This document shows, piece by piece, positions 15,658 to 24,062 of a stretch of 64,000 bases of DNA. How positions within the stretch are numbered: position 1 is the stretch's first letter; each line of letters opens with the position of its first letter. The DNA comes from Anaerolineales bacterium. GTDB lineage: Bacteria; Chloroflexota; Anaerolineae; Anaerolineales; Villigracilaceae. Location: assembly GCA_016789305.1 (NCBI GenBank), contig JAEURJ010000016.1, positions 186,001 through 250,000 on the forward strand, read 5' to 3'. Below the pieces are notes generated by a model. The model was not told where the DNA came from. It searched no databases and saw only the letters and a program-made list of their open reading frames with translations. The position numbers and the translations under genes are program-made.

Positions 15658-16311
15658 TTATTGTGGCTGATATGTATTTATTGCGTTGTCTATGGTATCC
15701 AATATTGCTTGATCTGCACCATTTCCCCAGTCTACAGTCCACATGAGAAATGTTCTGGTTCCTCTAACTTCGAACCAACTGATTCCGGAGTAATCACCGC
15801 CCCGTGATTCCCAATCAAAGCGTGTACTGCCATCTTCAGCAGTTGAAGTTTTTGATATTTTGATATCCCCTTCTTTTCCTGTTTTACTATAGTAATAGTT
15901 CAACATATCAAGAGCAACTCTTGTGCTGGTAGTCCCATCGAAATCGAAACCTTCCGAACGTCCGGAAATACCTTCTACGATGGCACTGCCATCCGGGGAT
16001 GTCCAAGTATCTGCATACATATAAACATCTGAATAAACCGCGTTGCCTAAATCATTGGATTCATACGTCCAATCTCCCGGAATATCAAAAGTAAACAGCT
16101 TGTTTTGATCTTCTACAGTAACAGTATTAGAACTATTTCCATTGGATGAAGGTGGGTTATTCGAAGGCGGGTTGGGCACCGACGGAGCAGTGGTAGGCGG
16201 CCTGGTTGGTACAGGGGCGGGTGTTGGGGTTAGTGGATTTCCACAAACACAAGCCAAACTGACGATTACAAATAGTGCCATAAAAATAGATAACAATCGA
16301 TAATGTTTCAT
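15658..16311 (-). CDS. Paralogous lipoprotein 4, single PsbP-like domain
   Basis: This 217-residue lipoprotein has a signal peptide ending VSLAC (Cys 21) and a Thr/Pro/Ser-rich linker to about residue 60. The single domain reads LFTFDIPGDWTYESND, GKEGDIKISKTSTAEDGS, GDYSGISWFEVRG and ends NTYQPQ. It is a close tandem paralogue of the gene at 14817. Upstream lie a strong AAAGGAG and the shared block. I see no enzymatic motif. It may bind a ligand or another envelope component, but nothing in the sequence shows this. Confidence 0.7.
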   Translation of the reverse strand: MKHYRLLSIFMALFVIVSLACVCGNPLTPTPAPVPTRPPTTAPSVPNPPSNNPPSSNGNSSNTVTVEDQNKLFTFDIPGDWTYESNDLGNAVYSDVYMYADTWTSPDGSAIVEGISGRSEGFDFDGTTSTRVALDMLNYYYSKTGKEGDIKISKTSTAEDGSTRFDWESRGGDYSGISWFEVRGTRTFLMWTVDWGNGADQAILDTIDNAINTYQPQ

Positions 16312-16353
16312 GGGGTCCTCTCTCTCCTTTTCGAAATTATTAGACGAAGCATA

Positions 16354-16394
16354 CCCCTTAAATTTATTAAGGGGAAGGTACTCTGGTCATGGGG
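16354..16394 (-). promoter_or_regulatory. Conserved upstream block, copy B
   Basis: This is the counterpart of 15496-15535, with the same order ATACC, TTAAATTTATTA, GGGGAAGGTAC, CATG. It supports tandem duplication of gene plus promoter. Confidence 0.5.
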
Positions 16395-16422
16395 ATTTAC
16401 GACCTGCTAGGTGGATTAACTC

Positions 16423-16452
16423 TTGCTATTCGGGCAAATGCCATGCTATCAT
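16423..16452 (+). promoter_or_regulatory. Candidate promoter of the C11-like protease gene
   Basis: TTGCTA and TATCAT are separated by 18 bases, about 33 bases before the Shine-Dalgarno and ATG at 16492. Confidence 0.45.
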
Positions 16453-16491
16453 GCCAGTAAATGAATACCCATCTCTCCAAAGGAGCTTTAC

Positions 16492-18630
16492 ATGAAAAAC
16501 ACTAACTATGGGATTCCGGCGATCATAGCTGGAATTGTGATTTGCCTTGCCTGTATTTGTTTTGCCATTGTATTTTTATACTTTACCGGCGATTCGATCA
16601 CTGGTGCAATACAGGGGACAAACCCGATCAACACCGGCCCCGTCATTGTTCCCTCTGATACATCCAACCTGCCGGAGTGGACGATTATTGTCTATTCCGA
16701 TGCAGATGACGATATTTTGGAGGAGGATTTGCTGCTCGACATCAACGAAATGGAATTGGTGGGTTCGAACACGCAAATGAACATCGTTGTACAAGTGGAC
16801 CGAGCCGAAGGTGCCTTTGCCGGCGACGGCGATTGGACAGACGCCCGCCGCCTTTACATCACGCAGGACAACGACATGAACCAAATCACCTCACAAGTGG
16901 TCGAGGAGATCGGCGAAGTGGACATGGGAAACCCGCAGACTCTTGTGGATTTTGTCACCTGGTCAATTCAAAATTACCCGGCGAAGAAGTATGCCCTCAT
17001 CATGTCCGATCATGGCGGCGGTTGGACCGGCGGCTTCTCTGACCTATATTCCGACTCCTCCCTTACCTTTACACAGATCGTGGATTCCATCAGCCAGGTT
17101 CAAAGCAAAATGGGGGAACAAAAATTTGAGATCGTCGGTTTTGATGCGTGTTTGATGGGAATGTTGGAGGTATACGGCTCACTCTATCCCTATACAAACT
17201 ACATGGTCGCATCCGAGGAAGTCATCCCCGCAACGGGCTGGTCTTATGCTGCCTGGCTGGGAAGATTGGCACAGGATCCCACCGTGGATGGGCGCAGCGT
17301 TTCAGATGCAATCGTCTCAACATACATCGTGGAGGATGCAGCGCTTACCGGCCGCGCTTCCGCTGATGAAATCTCCGAAATCGAATCTGAGACGACTCTC
17401 AGCGCAATTGACAGCTCGCGCATGCCGGAGGTGATCAGCGCCACCAATCAGTTGATCACCACTCTCTCGGTCATCGACCAGACCTGGGTCGCGCAGGGAC
17501 GCGAATATTCCAAGAGTTATTACAGCATCTTTGGCGAGGATGTCCCTTCCCCATTTATCGACTTGATCAACTTTGCAGAGGTCATGTCAACGACCAATGA
17601 CCCAGCCATTCAACAGGCCACCGAACAATTAAAAGCCGCAATGGCAGCCGCCGTTGTCGCTGAGAAACATGGATATGGCATGGAAGGCTCCGGCGGCATG
17701 TCGTTCTATTTCCCTATTTCAGACATTTACACGTTGACTGAATATGAACAACCGTCTCCTTTGTATGCGAACAATGCAGATAAATTCCTGCAGCAATCTT
17801 CATGGGACGAATTCCTCGCCTTCCACTATACGGGCCAGGATTTTGTTCCGCAGGAAGGGACTGCCTACGTGCCTGATCGTGCATCTGAGATCGTTGCCCC
17901 CGGCGCATCAGAATTAACGATTTCCCCGGTCCAGCTATCGGATACACAAGTGACGGATGACGAAAAAATCACGATAAGCACAACGATCACCGGTGATCCT
18001 TCCTATATTTATTTCATCCTATATTTTTACAACCCGGACTCAAATGCCTATTGGGAGGCCGATACTTCCTATGTTTTTGCTGAAAACACAGTAGATGTTG
18101 GCGGTGTGACCAAGCCAGATTACGGGCCAAGCCCCATTGAAGTTCAATATGAATGGGACCCCAGTCTCTTTGTTTTGAAAGACGGCACGACCGAAGCATT
18201 TGCCTTATTCGAGCCGGATGAGTATATCGATGCAAATGGTGTTTCCACATATTCTGTTTACGGACAATATACTCCTGTTGGCGGCAGCGCTCCCACAGAC
18301 GCCAAACTCACTTTCGACCCGGACGGAAAGCTGCTTCACATCTATGCATTGCCTGATTATGACGGAGACGGTATCACCACTCCGGTGGCAGTCACACCCC
18401 AGATTGGCGATACCTTTGTCGATTATGTGAAATCTTATTATTTCGATGAAAACAACAACGCAACGTTTGATTACTCGCTCAGTTCAGATGTATTCACCTG
18501 GAGCGACCAGGGCTTTTGGTTTGAGGCGCGTTATCCGGTCGATGGTCAATATGCGATCGGCTTCTACACCGTGGACTTTGACAACAACACCACTGAAAGC
18601 TACGATTTCATCACGTATCAAGGACAGTAA
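16492..18630 (+). CDS. Clostripain-like cysteine peptidase (family C11), membrane-anchored
   Basis: The 712-residue protein has an N-terminal membrane anchor (residues 9-31), then a caspase-fold domain: WTIIVYSDADDDIL at 63-76, catalytic His 174 in MSDHGGGWTGG, and catalytic Cys 220 in VGFDACLMGMLEV. These are the C11 (clostripain) catalytic residues; the family cleaves after basic residues. The region after about 480 is beta-rich and may be a substrate- or wall-interaction domain. It includes FDPDGKLLHIYALPDYDGDG, which resembles a calcium-loop element. AAAGGAG precedes the ATG. The N-terminus suggests an extracytoplasmic protease tethered to the membrane. Confidence 0.87.
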   Translation: MKNTNYGIPAIIAGIVICLACICFAIVFLYFTGDSITGAIQGTNPINTGPVIVPSDTSNLPEWTIIVYSDADDDILEEDLLLDINEMELVGSNTQMNIVVQVDRAEGAFAGDGDWTDARRLYITQDNDMNQITSQVVEEIGEVDMGNPQTLVDFVTWSIQNYPAKKYALIMSDHGGGWTGGFSDLYSDSSLTFTQIVDSISQVQSKMGEQKFEIVGFDACLMGMLEVYGSLYPYTNYMVASEEVIPATGWSYAAWLGRLAQDPTVDGRSVSDAIVSTYIVEDAALTGRASADEISEIESETTLSAIDSSRMPEVISATNQLITTLSVIDQTWVAQGREYSKSYYSIFGEDVPSPFIDLINFAEVMSTTNDPAIQQATEQLKAAMAAAVVAEKHGYGMEGSGGMSFYFPISDIYTLTEYEQPSPLYANNADKFLQQSSWDEFLAFHYTGQDFVPQEGTAYVPDRASEIVAPGASELTISPVQLSDTQVTDDEKITISTTITGDPSYIYFILYFYNPDSNAYWEADTSYVFAENTVDVGGVTKPDYGPSPIEVQYEWDPSLFVLKDGTTEAFALFEPDEYIDANGVSTYSVYGQYTPVGGSAPTDAKLTFDPDGKLLHIYALPDYDGDGITTPVAVTPQIGDTFVDYVKSYYFDENNNATFDYSLSSDVFTWSDQGFWFEARYPVDGQYAIGFYTVDFDNNTTESYDFITYQGQ

Positions 18631-18640
18631 ATAAAGAAAG

Positions 18641-18676
18641 ATAAAAATGCCGGGACAAATGTCCCGGCATTTTTAT
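18641..18676. terminator. Bidirectional terminator
   Basis: A perfect 16-bp stem (ATAAAAATGCCGGGAC) with an AAAT loop lies between the protease gene and the convergent NUDIX gene, overlapping the latter's stop codon. Confidence 0.85.
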
Positions 18677-19161
18677 TTCGACAAAACTTTTTGCGTCGCT
18701 TTGAAAGCCAGCGGCGGCAATTTATCGTACTCAAACCATTCCACCGCATCCGCATCATCTGCTGGATTCATCAAGCCCGAAACCACCTGCGCTTCATAGA
18801 CGAGGATAAAGTCTGCGCCGCGATCGTGCTCCAAACCGGCGATCACATCCAAAACGCGCTTCACTTCCACAACCAGGCCAGTCTCTTCCAAACATTCACG
18901 CGCCGCCGCTTCGGCAGGGTCCTCCCCGCCATTAACGAAACCTGCCGGCAAAGTCCACAACCCGCGATAGGGTTCGTTGACACGCCTGACCAACAAAACG
19001 CGGCCATCCTTTTCGACAAGGACGGCCGCTGCTACTTTCGGGTCAACAAAATGGATCCAATGGCACTGCGGGCAAACCGGGCGCACGAGCCCAAACTTCT
19101 CTTCATGCTTTACCACTGTCCCGCAACGCGGGCAAAATTTAATTTGTATATCGCGAGCCAT
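18673..19161 (-). CDS. NUDIX hydrolase with N-terminal zinc ribbon
   Basis: A zinc ribbon (CPRCG ... CPQCH, residues 10-33) precedes a NUDIX domain with the signature GGEDPAEAAARECLEETG. This layout is shared by NADH pyrophosphatase NudC and its relatives, which hydrolyse nucleoside diphosphates linked to another group. At 162 residues it is shorter than NudC, so it is closer to the small zinc-ribbon NUDIX proteins; the substrate is not predictable. The ATG at 19161 overlaps the anti-sigma stop as TAATG, suggesting translational coupling; a GTG three codons earlier is less likely. Confidence 0.85.
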   Translation of the reverse strand: MARDIQIKFCPRCGTVVKHEEKFGLVRPVCPQCHWIHFVDPKVAAAVLVEKDGRVLLVRRVNEPYRGLWTLPAGFVNGGEDPAEAAARECLEETGLVVEVKRVLDVIAGLEHDRGADFILVYEAQVVSGLMNPADDADAVEWFEYDKLPPLAFKATQKVLSK

Positions 19162-19901
19162 TACTGCCACTTACGTCTGGCAGATTGATTCATCACATAC
19201 AAAACAATCACACCCGTCAGACTGAAAATTAACAAACCAGCCTGCCATTCAAACGGGACTTTAACCGCTTCTTTCTGAACTGTGGGCTGTTGCTGCGATT
19301 CTACAACGGGTTCTTTCGCTGTTGGTGTTTCTGTGATCCGCTCTGCATTGGCGGTATCTGCTGACATGTTCGCATCATTGGTTGGCGCAGGAACCATCTC
19401 CGCAGCTGCGGGTGCTTCAAGTGCGGAGGCTTCTGTTGTGGCAAGGGGAGCCTCGGTGGCAGGAGCCGCGCCGCTAAAAGGGGCTTGTTGGAATGTTGTA
19501 TCAGGCCCACCACCGCAACCGCCAGTACATCCACCGCCGCCGCTGCCAATTCCATAAGCAACGGGAACCCCGGTGCCGAAATTGATACGCGGTGCCAGGG
19601 TATTTACGGCAACCGTCACTGCAAAAAGGAATGTGGCAAAAGCAGTGGCAAATCTGAAGGTTGGATAAGTACGCGGCAAAGGCGGCTTTAAGCCAACCAT
19701 TTTTCTAGTGAGGGTGAAATTTCTTGGAGCCTTACGCGATGGTAATTTGCGGAGAATGCCCCGGGCGGAGCGAATGTCATTGTAAGCAGAGGCAAGTTCC
19801 GGGTCCGATTTGAGGCGGGATTCCAGGCGCGCAGAATCGGATGGGCTCAATTGTCCATCCAAATATGCAGAGAGTTGTTCAATATCACGGAATCCGTTCA
19901 T
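19161..19901 (-). CDS. Anti-sigma factor-like membrane protein
   Basis: The 246-residue protein begins with an anti-sigma-type helical domain (DIEQLSAYLDGQLSPSDSAR, LKSDPELASAYNDI). It lacks the His and Cys zinc ligands of classic ZAS domains. A membrane segment follows (about 80-103, FATAFATFLFAVTVAVNTL), then a Gly-rich stretch with GGGGCTGGCGGG, an Ala/Pro/Thr-rich linker, and a second membrane helix near the C-terminus (GLLIFSLTGVIVLYVM). The gene starts directly after the sigma factor stop with no gap, so it is very likely its cognate regulator. The second helix suggests a loop outside the membrane. Confidence 0.8.
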   Translation of the reverse strand: MNGFRDIEQLSAYLDGQLSPSDSARLESRLKSDPELASAYNDIRSARGILRKLPSRKAPRNFTLTRKMVGLKPPLPRTYPTFRFATAFATFLFAVTVAVNTLAPRINFGTGVPVAYGIGSGGGGCTGGCGGGPDTTFQQAPFSGAAPATEAPLATTEASALEAPAAAEMVPAPTNDANMSADTANAERITETPTAKEPVVESQQQPTVQKEAVKVPFEWQAGLLIFSLTGVIVLYVMNQSARRKWQ

Positions 19902-20507
19902 TTAAATTTCCTCGCTTTCAAGACGAAAGCTTGAGGGTAAAAGTTCCTCGAAGCCGCGCAAACACTCGCGCAACCTCAATCGCGCGCGTGCCAAACGACT
20001 CTTGATGGTCCCAAGCGGAACCTTCGATGCGGATGCAACTTCGGTGTAATCCATGCCTTGAATATCGGCAAGCACAACCGCGGTGCGAAATTCGGTGGGA
20101 AGCGCATCGAGGCAGTGTTGAATGGCATGTTCCAATTCATCAGCTTCAGATAGTTGATCGGGAGTCATGTTTGGGTCTGCGAGCCATTTGGGAGAATCCA
20201 TTTCCTCGCCGTCGGCGGTATCGGGTTCGAGCGGCGTGGTGGGGCGGCGCTTCTGACGGCGCAATTCATCGTAGCAGGCATTGGTCACCGTGCGCATGAG
20301 CCACGCCTTGAAGGAGCCGCCGCGAAATGTGGAGATGCTGCGAAACGCGGAAATGAAAGCTTCCTGCGCGGCATCGGCGGCAAGGTCTTCGTCGTTGAGG
20401 ATGCGTACAGCGGTGTTGAACACCATGTCTTGATAATGCAGGATCAAGGTGTTGAATGCTTCGAGTTCGCCGCGTTGTGCGGATTGAATGAGGGCTGGTT
20501 CGTCCAT
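19902..20507 (-). CDS. RNA polymerase sigma factor, ECF (RpoE-like) group
   Basis: This 201-residue sigma-70 family protein has region 2 (FNTLILHYQDMVFNTAVRIL, DAAQEAFISAFRSISTFRGG, FKAWLMRTVTNACYDELRRQ) and region 4 (LPTEFRTAVVLADIQGMDYT, VASASKVPLGTIKSRLARAR). It lacks regions 1.1 and 3, as ECF sigma factors do. It heads a tight operon with an anti-sigma-like membrane protein and a NUDIX hydrolase, which suggests an envelope-stress or oxidative signal. That reading is inference from context. The start has no good Shine-Dalgarno; a TAAAAT box lies about one base off leaderless spacing. Confidence 0.92.
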   Translation of the reverse strand: MDEPALIQSAQRGELEAFNTLILHYQDMVFNTAVRILNDEDLAADAAQEAFISAFRSISTFRGGSFKAWLMRTVTNACYDELRRQKRRPTTPLEPDTADGEEMDSPKWLADPNMTPDQLSEADELEHAIQHCLDALPTEFRTAVVLADIQGMDYTEVASASKVPLGTIKSRLARARLRLRECLRGFEELLPSSFRLESEEI

Positions 20508-20537
20508 GAGATTTATTTTACCCGCTTATTTTATAGA

Positions 20538-20598
20538 GTAGGGGTGACCCGTTATGATTAATCAAGGTAACGCAATCTTGTCGGCAGGGTCGCCCTTA
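20538..20598. repeat. Split imperfect inverted repeat at the sigma gene promoter
   Basis: TAGGGGTGACCC (20539-20550) and GGGTCGCCCTTA (20587-20598) are near-complementary with two mismatches, about 36 bases apart. The sequence resembles the complete palindrome at 20980-21010 in style. Confidence 0.45.
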
Positions 20599-20970
20599 TT
20601 TTTTTACAAAAAGAAAATAGATGAACCGCCATACAACCAGGCCAAAAGCAGAGGTCAATGTAAACACAACTGCAAATATGGGAAGAATCGGTGCATTTAA
20701 AAGAAGACCGCGAAAGATGAGCGCAAGAGGGGCAGCAAAGAGGATAGTCAATGCAGGTCGCCAAATCATTTTTAGATCGGCAACAACCTGCGCTGAAAAT
20801 AAATCAAACCACGGCGCAAGGACAAGCCAGGTAATCACCAGCGGAAAGAAAGCCACCGCCATGCGTGGAAGATATTCCAGACTGCCTTCACCATGAGTCA
20901 CAAAGCCAATGATGGTAACGATGGCAATGGCGAGGATGTCGCCAAGAACGAGAATGTTTTTATTTTTCAT
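20596..20970 (-). CDS. DUF3054-type membrane protein
   Basis: This 124-residue protein has four hydrophobic helices and the conserved features of DUF3054: an N-terminal DILAIAIVTIIGFVTH, a P at the start of the second helix (FFPLVITWLVLAPWFDLF), and WRPALTILFAAPLALIFRG. The function is unknown; members are common in actinobacteria, Chloroflexota and haloarchaea. It lies between lysS and the sigma factor. A TACAAT box, partly supplied by a palindromic repeat, lies where a transcript would begin one base before the ATG. Confidence 0.8.
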   Translation of the reverse strand: MKNKNILVLGDILAIAIVTIIGFVTHGEGSLEYLPRMAVAFFPLVITWLVLAPWFDLFSAQVVADLKMIWRPALTILFAAPLALIFRGLLLNAPILPIFAVVFTLTSAFGLVVWRFIYFLFVKK

Positions 20971-20979
20971 GATTAATAT

Positions 20980-21010
20980 TGTAGGGACACGGCGACGCCG
21001 TGTCCCTACA
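20980..21010. repeat. Perfect palindromic intergenic repeat
   Basis: Two 15-bp arms (TGTAGGGACACGGCG and its complement) flank a single A. It lies between the lysS stop and the DUF3054 start. On the minus strand it could also end lysS transcription, although a T run is missing. Confidence 0.85.
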
Positions 21011-21014
21011 TAAA

Positions 21015-22532
21015 TTATTCTTCTTTTCGCAGTGCCGGGAACAACAACACTTCACGAATCGAATGTTTGTTGAGCAGCATCATCGCAAGCCTGTCCACAC
21101 CCATGCCAAAGCCACCGTTGGGCGGCATGCCGTAGCGCATGGCACGCAGATAATCTTCGTCGAGCGGATTCTTTTCCTCTTCGTCGTCGGAGTAATCGCG
21201 GCCCATTTCAAGGAAACGCTGCTCCTGATCGAGCGGATCATTCAACTCAGTGAAGGCGTTGCACAATTCAAAGCCAGCCACGTACCCTTCAAAGCGCTCC
21301 ACGGTGAGTGGGTCACCGGGCATGGATTTGGCCAACGGAGAAATATCGCGTGGATAGTTATAAAGAAAGGTCGGCTGGATCAAGGTCGGCTCAAGGAATT
21401 CGCCAACCAGAAAATCGATCATCTTGCCGCGTGTGAAGTTGGGATCGGGAGTCTTGTTCGGGTGCCTGGCACGAATAACCTTGAACAAATCATCGGCAGT
21501 CTTGTGCTCGGCGATATCAATTCCGCTGGTTTCGAGAATACCTTGCCGCATTTCAACACGCTTCCACGGCGGTTTGAATTCGAGTTGATGTTCGCCAAAT
21601 TGGACTTTGGTGGAACCGGTCACCTGCTCGGCGGCGTAGGACACCATCTGCTCGGTGAGTTCCATCACTTGCAGGTAATCTGCGTAGGCCCAGTAGAATT
21701 CAAGCTGGGTAAATTCAGGGTTATGTTTGAATGAAACGCCCTCGTTGCGGAAGTCACGGCCAATTTCGTAGACACGTTCCAGATTCCCGACGAGCAATCG
21801 CTTGAGATACAACTCAAACGAAATACGCAAGTACATATCCTGATTTAACTCATTGTGATGAGTTGTGAATGGACGAGCTGCGGCGCCGCCATACAACGGT
21901 TGGAGAATCGGCGTTTCCACTTCGAGGAAATCATGATCATCGAGGAAGGTGCGCAAAGCCTTGACCAGCTTCGCACGCTTACGGAAGGTTTCACGGACCT
22001 CGGGATTCACCGCCAGGTCGGCATAGCGCTGGCGTGCGCGCAGTTCGGGGTCCTCCAACGTGGCGTACCGCACGACGGTACCATCCTCCTGGGTCACGTC
22101 TTTGTCAGCGGGCAGAGGAGTGATCGATTTGGCAAGCAGCTTGAAGTCATGGACATGAAGCGTTATCTCCCCCGCTTTGGTGCGCATCATCACCCCATCC
22201 ACCTCCACAAAATCGCCGAGATCGAACATCTTGTTAAAGAATTCGAGGCGGGCTTCGCCCACTTCATTCACACGAAAGAACAACTGAACTTTACCGGTGC
22301 CATCTTCGATGTGGGCAAAGGTTAACTTGCCTTTTGGTCGCATGGAACGGATACGGCCGGCAAGTGTGGCTTTTACTTCAACAGCAGAAGCTTCGCCTGC
22401 TTCAAATGCAGCGATAGCCTGTGCATTCGTGTGTGTGCGTTTGGCGCGTGTGGGGTATGCCTCCACACCTTCGGCACGGAGTTCATCCAATTTTTGCAAT
22501 CGGATCTTTTCAATGGAGTTATATTCTGCCAT
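21015..22532 (-). CDS. lysS: Lysyl-tRNA synthetase, class II
   Basis: The 505-residue protein has an OB-fold anticodon-binding domain (about 55-165, with LAGRIRSMRPKGKLTFAHIE). A class II catalytic core follows, with motif 2 (FRNEGVSFKHNPEFTQLEFY) and motif 3 (GGFGMGVDRLAMMLL). It charges tRNA-Lys in the cytoplasm. The length and domain order are normal. AAGGAAG lies upstream of the ATG. It follows greA on the same strand, but the greA terminator lies between them, so it may have its own promoter. Confidence 0.96.
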   Translation of the reverse strand: MAEYNSIEKIRLQKLDELRAEGVEAYPTRAKRTHTNAQAIAAFEAGEASAVEVKATLAGRIRSMRPKGKLTFAHIEDGTGKVQLFFRVNEVGEARLEFFNKMFDLGDFVEVDGVMMRTKAGEITLHVHDFKLLAKSITPLPADKDVTQEDGTVVRYATLEDPELRARQRYADLAVNPEVRETFRKRAKLVKALRTFLDDHDFLEVETPILQPLYGGAAARPFTTHHNELNQDMYLRISFELYLKRLLVGNLERVYEIGRDFRNEGVSFKHNPEFTQLEFYWAYADYLQVMELTEQMVSYAAEQVTGSTKVQFGEHQLEFKPPWKRVEMRQGILETSGIDIAEHKTADDLFKVIRARHPNKTPDPNFTRGKMIDFLVGEFLEPTLIQPTFLYNYPRDISPLAKSMPGDPLTVERFEGYVAGFELCNAFTELNDPLDQEQRFLEMGRDYSDDEEEKNPLDEDYLRAMRYGMPPNGGFGMGVDRLAMMLLNKHSIREVLLFPALRKEE

Positions 22533-22562
22533 GTTGATCTAAACTTCCTTCATCGATGATAT

Positions 22563-22601
22563 AAAAAAGCCCCGCAACCCAAAATACAGGTACGCGGGGC
22601 A
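22563..22601 (-). terminator. Terminator of greA
   Basis: GCCCCGC and GCGGGGC (22569-22575 and 22594-22600) form a stem, followed on the minus strand by CTTTTTTAT. It lies 17 bases past the greA stop. Confidence 0.75.
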
Positions 22602-22617
22602 TAGAGGCGCGTCCTGT

Positions 22618-23088
22618 TTAGCTGACTTTGATGATCTTAACGTTATACGTTCCGCCGGGAGTTTCCACTTTGACCACATCGCCAAGCTTGTGATTCAAAA
22701 TGGCCTTGCCGATGGGAGATTCATTGGAGATCTTGCCTTCGCGTGGGTTGGCCTCCGCAGCGCCAACGATGGTAAAGGTTTCGGCTTCGAAGTTGCCTTC
22801 CTTGATGGTCACCTTGGAGCCGACCTGGATGCCATCGTGCTTCTTGGCTTTTCCGTTTTCTTCAATGATCTGTGCGGTTGCCAGAAGAAGGTCCAATTCC
22901 TGAATGCGGCCTTCCACAAAAGCCTGCTCATTCTTGGCGGCTTCATATTCTGCGTTCTCGATCAATTCCCCACCTTCCATCGCCTCGTGCAGACGAACGG
23001 CAACTTCCTGCCGTTTGGTAGTGCGTAAATGATCCAGTTCCTCTTGAAGCTTCTGGTAGCCTTCTTTGGTTAGGAAATTCGTAGGCAT
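22618..23088 (-). CDS. greA: Transcription elongation factor GreA
   Basis: The 156-residue protein has the GreA layout: an N-terminal antiparallel coiled coil (FLTKEGYQKLQEELDHLRTT, with acidic tip residues GGELIENAEYEAAKNE) and a C-terminal FKBP-like domain (VGSKVTIKEGNFEAETFTIV, ISNESPIGKAILNHKLGD). GreA stimulates RNA cleavage by backtracked RNA polymerase. The frame extends upstream to a TTG at 23115, but the ATG at 23088 gives the normal family length, with AGGA seven bases upstream. A promoter and a structured leader are visible upstream. Confidence 0.95.
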   Translation of the reverse strand: MPTNFLTKEGYQKLQEELDHLRTTKRQEVAVRLHEAMEGGELIENAEYEAAKNEQAFVEGRIQELDLLLATAQIIEENGKAKKHDGIQVGSKVTIKEGNFEAETFTIVGAAEANPREGKISNESPIGKAILNHKLGDVVKVETPGGTYNVKIIKVS

Positions 23089-23205
23089 GGGTTTGTCCTG
23101 CTTGTTCCCAGGCAAGCTATTGCCTGAGCACTAGATAGAATTTTGCACCTCTATACAGGGGTGCAATGAATAAAAAATTTCTGGATGCTCCAGAAAAGCG
23201 CGCAT

Positions 23206-23234
23206 ACTATATCATGATTCAAAATCTGATTCAA
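23206..23234 (-). promoter_or_regulatory. greA promoter
   Basis: On the minus strand, TTGAAT (23234-23229) and TATAGT (23211-23206) are 17 bases apart. The start would be near 23199, leaving a leader of about 110 bases with two hairpins (about 23175-23195 and 23146-23165). Confidence 0.65.
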
Positions 23235-23262
23235 GCCCCAAAAGTAGGAGAGGGGGAATTAA

Positions 23263-23988
23263 TTAGCTTTTAGTCCAAATTCGCAGCCCGGAATTTTGAG
23301 CGGCATAGTCGGAAATTTGCTGACGCATGGCGTCGAGACTGGGAAATAACATGGTCATTTGGGAGGAATAGGCTTCAACCGCTTCCTGCCAACGCTGTAC
23401 GCCTGCTTCGCTGACCGCATGAGCATTTTCCTTCATTCCAGCCCGGTTCGGATCCAGGTCATCTGGATAGTTGAACAAATATGGAATATCCGCCACATAA
23501 TGGAGGGGACGACCCAGCAATTCGGCTGCCCGGCGGACGAGAACATGGTCAACGTGTTTACCCACTGTAAATTGGGCAAGCAGCTGATCATCCGGTTTGA
23601 GGCGCGCGGAGATCGCTTCCGCTATTTTGGACGGGTAATCCATATCTTCAGGATGGGGCTCCATCGAGATACCCGTATAAAGCCATTCACCGCCTTTCCC
23701 CCGGCGGTAAATACAATCCAAAAAGTCAAAGTGAGCGGTTTGTGCGCCAAGGATCTTCGCGGCGTTGACATCTTCCTGCCTGCGCACCCGAACCACCTCT
23801 TCGGCAGTGGTCAGTTCCCATTGCTTGTGGATCATCCTGGCAAAATCGGAAAGCTCGGCCGTGTCCGGCAGTCCGCACATGAACGTCCAAATTTCTACAG
23901 TATTGCCGGCCCGGGTTTGGTCGTAGATCCATCCGCCGGCGGAGAGCACGGCGTCATCGAGATGGGGGGAAAGGTATATCCAACGCAT
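23263..23988 (-). CDS. PIG-L family deacetylase
   Basis: The 241-residue protein has the LmbE/PIG-L motifs: YLSPHLDDAVLSAGG near the N-terminus (the PHxDD zinc-binding motif) and VGKHVDHVLVRRAAELL (the HxxxH-type distal ligand). These enzymes remove N-acetyl groups from GlcNAc-containing substrates such as GlcNAc-PI, GlcNAc-inositol or bacillithiol precursors. The substrate here is not clear. No thiol-synthesis partner genes are adjacent. A TAAAAA box sits at -12 to -7 relative to the ATG, so a leaderless start is possible. Confidence 0.88.
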   Translation of the reverse strand: MRWIYLSPHLDDAVLSAGGWIYDQTRAGNTVEIWTFMCGLPDTAELSDFARMIHKQWELTTAEEVVRVRRQEDVNAAKILGAQTAHFDFLDCIYRRGKGGEWLYTGISMEPHPEDMDYPSKIAEAISARLKPDDQLLAQFTVGKHVDHVLVRRAAELLGRPLHYVADIPYLFNYPDDLDPNRAGMKENAHAVSEAGVQRWQEAVEAYSSQMTMLFPSLDAMRQQISDYAAQNSGLRIWTKS

Positions 23989-24062
23989 GAACCATTTTTA
24001 CCACAAAATGGCAATGAAAAGACAAACGAAGTTCGTGTACACTGTTTTGAACAGGAGATTCC

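Noticed and set aside
21000..21734. Plus-strand 244-codon open frame
   Set aside because: It is antisense to lysS, has no recognisable features and no start signal.
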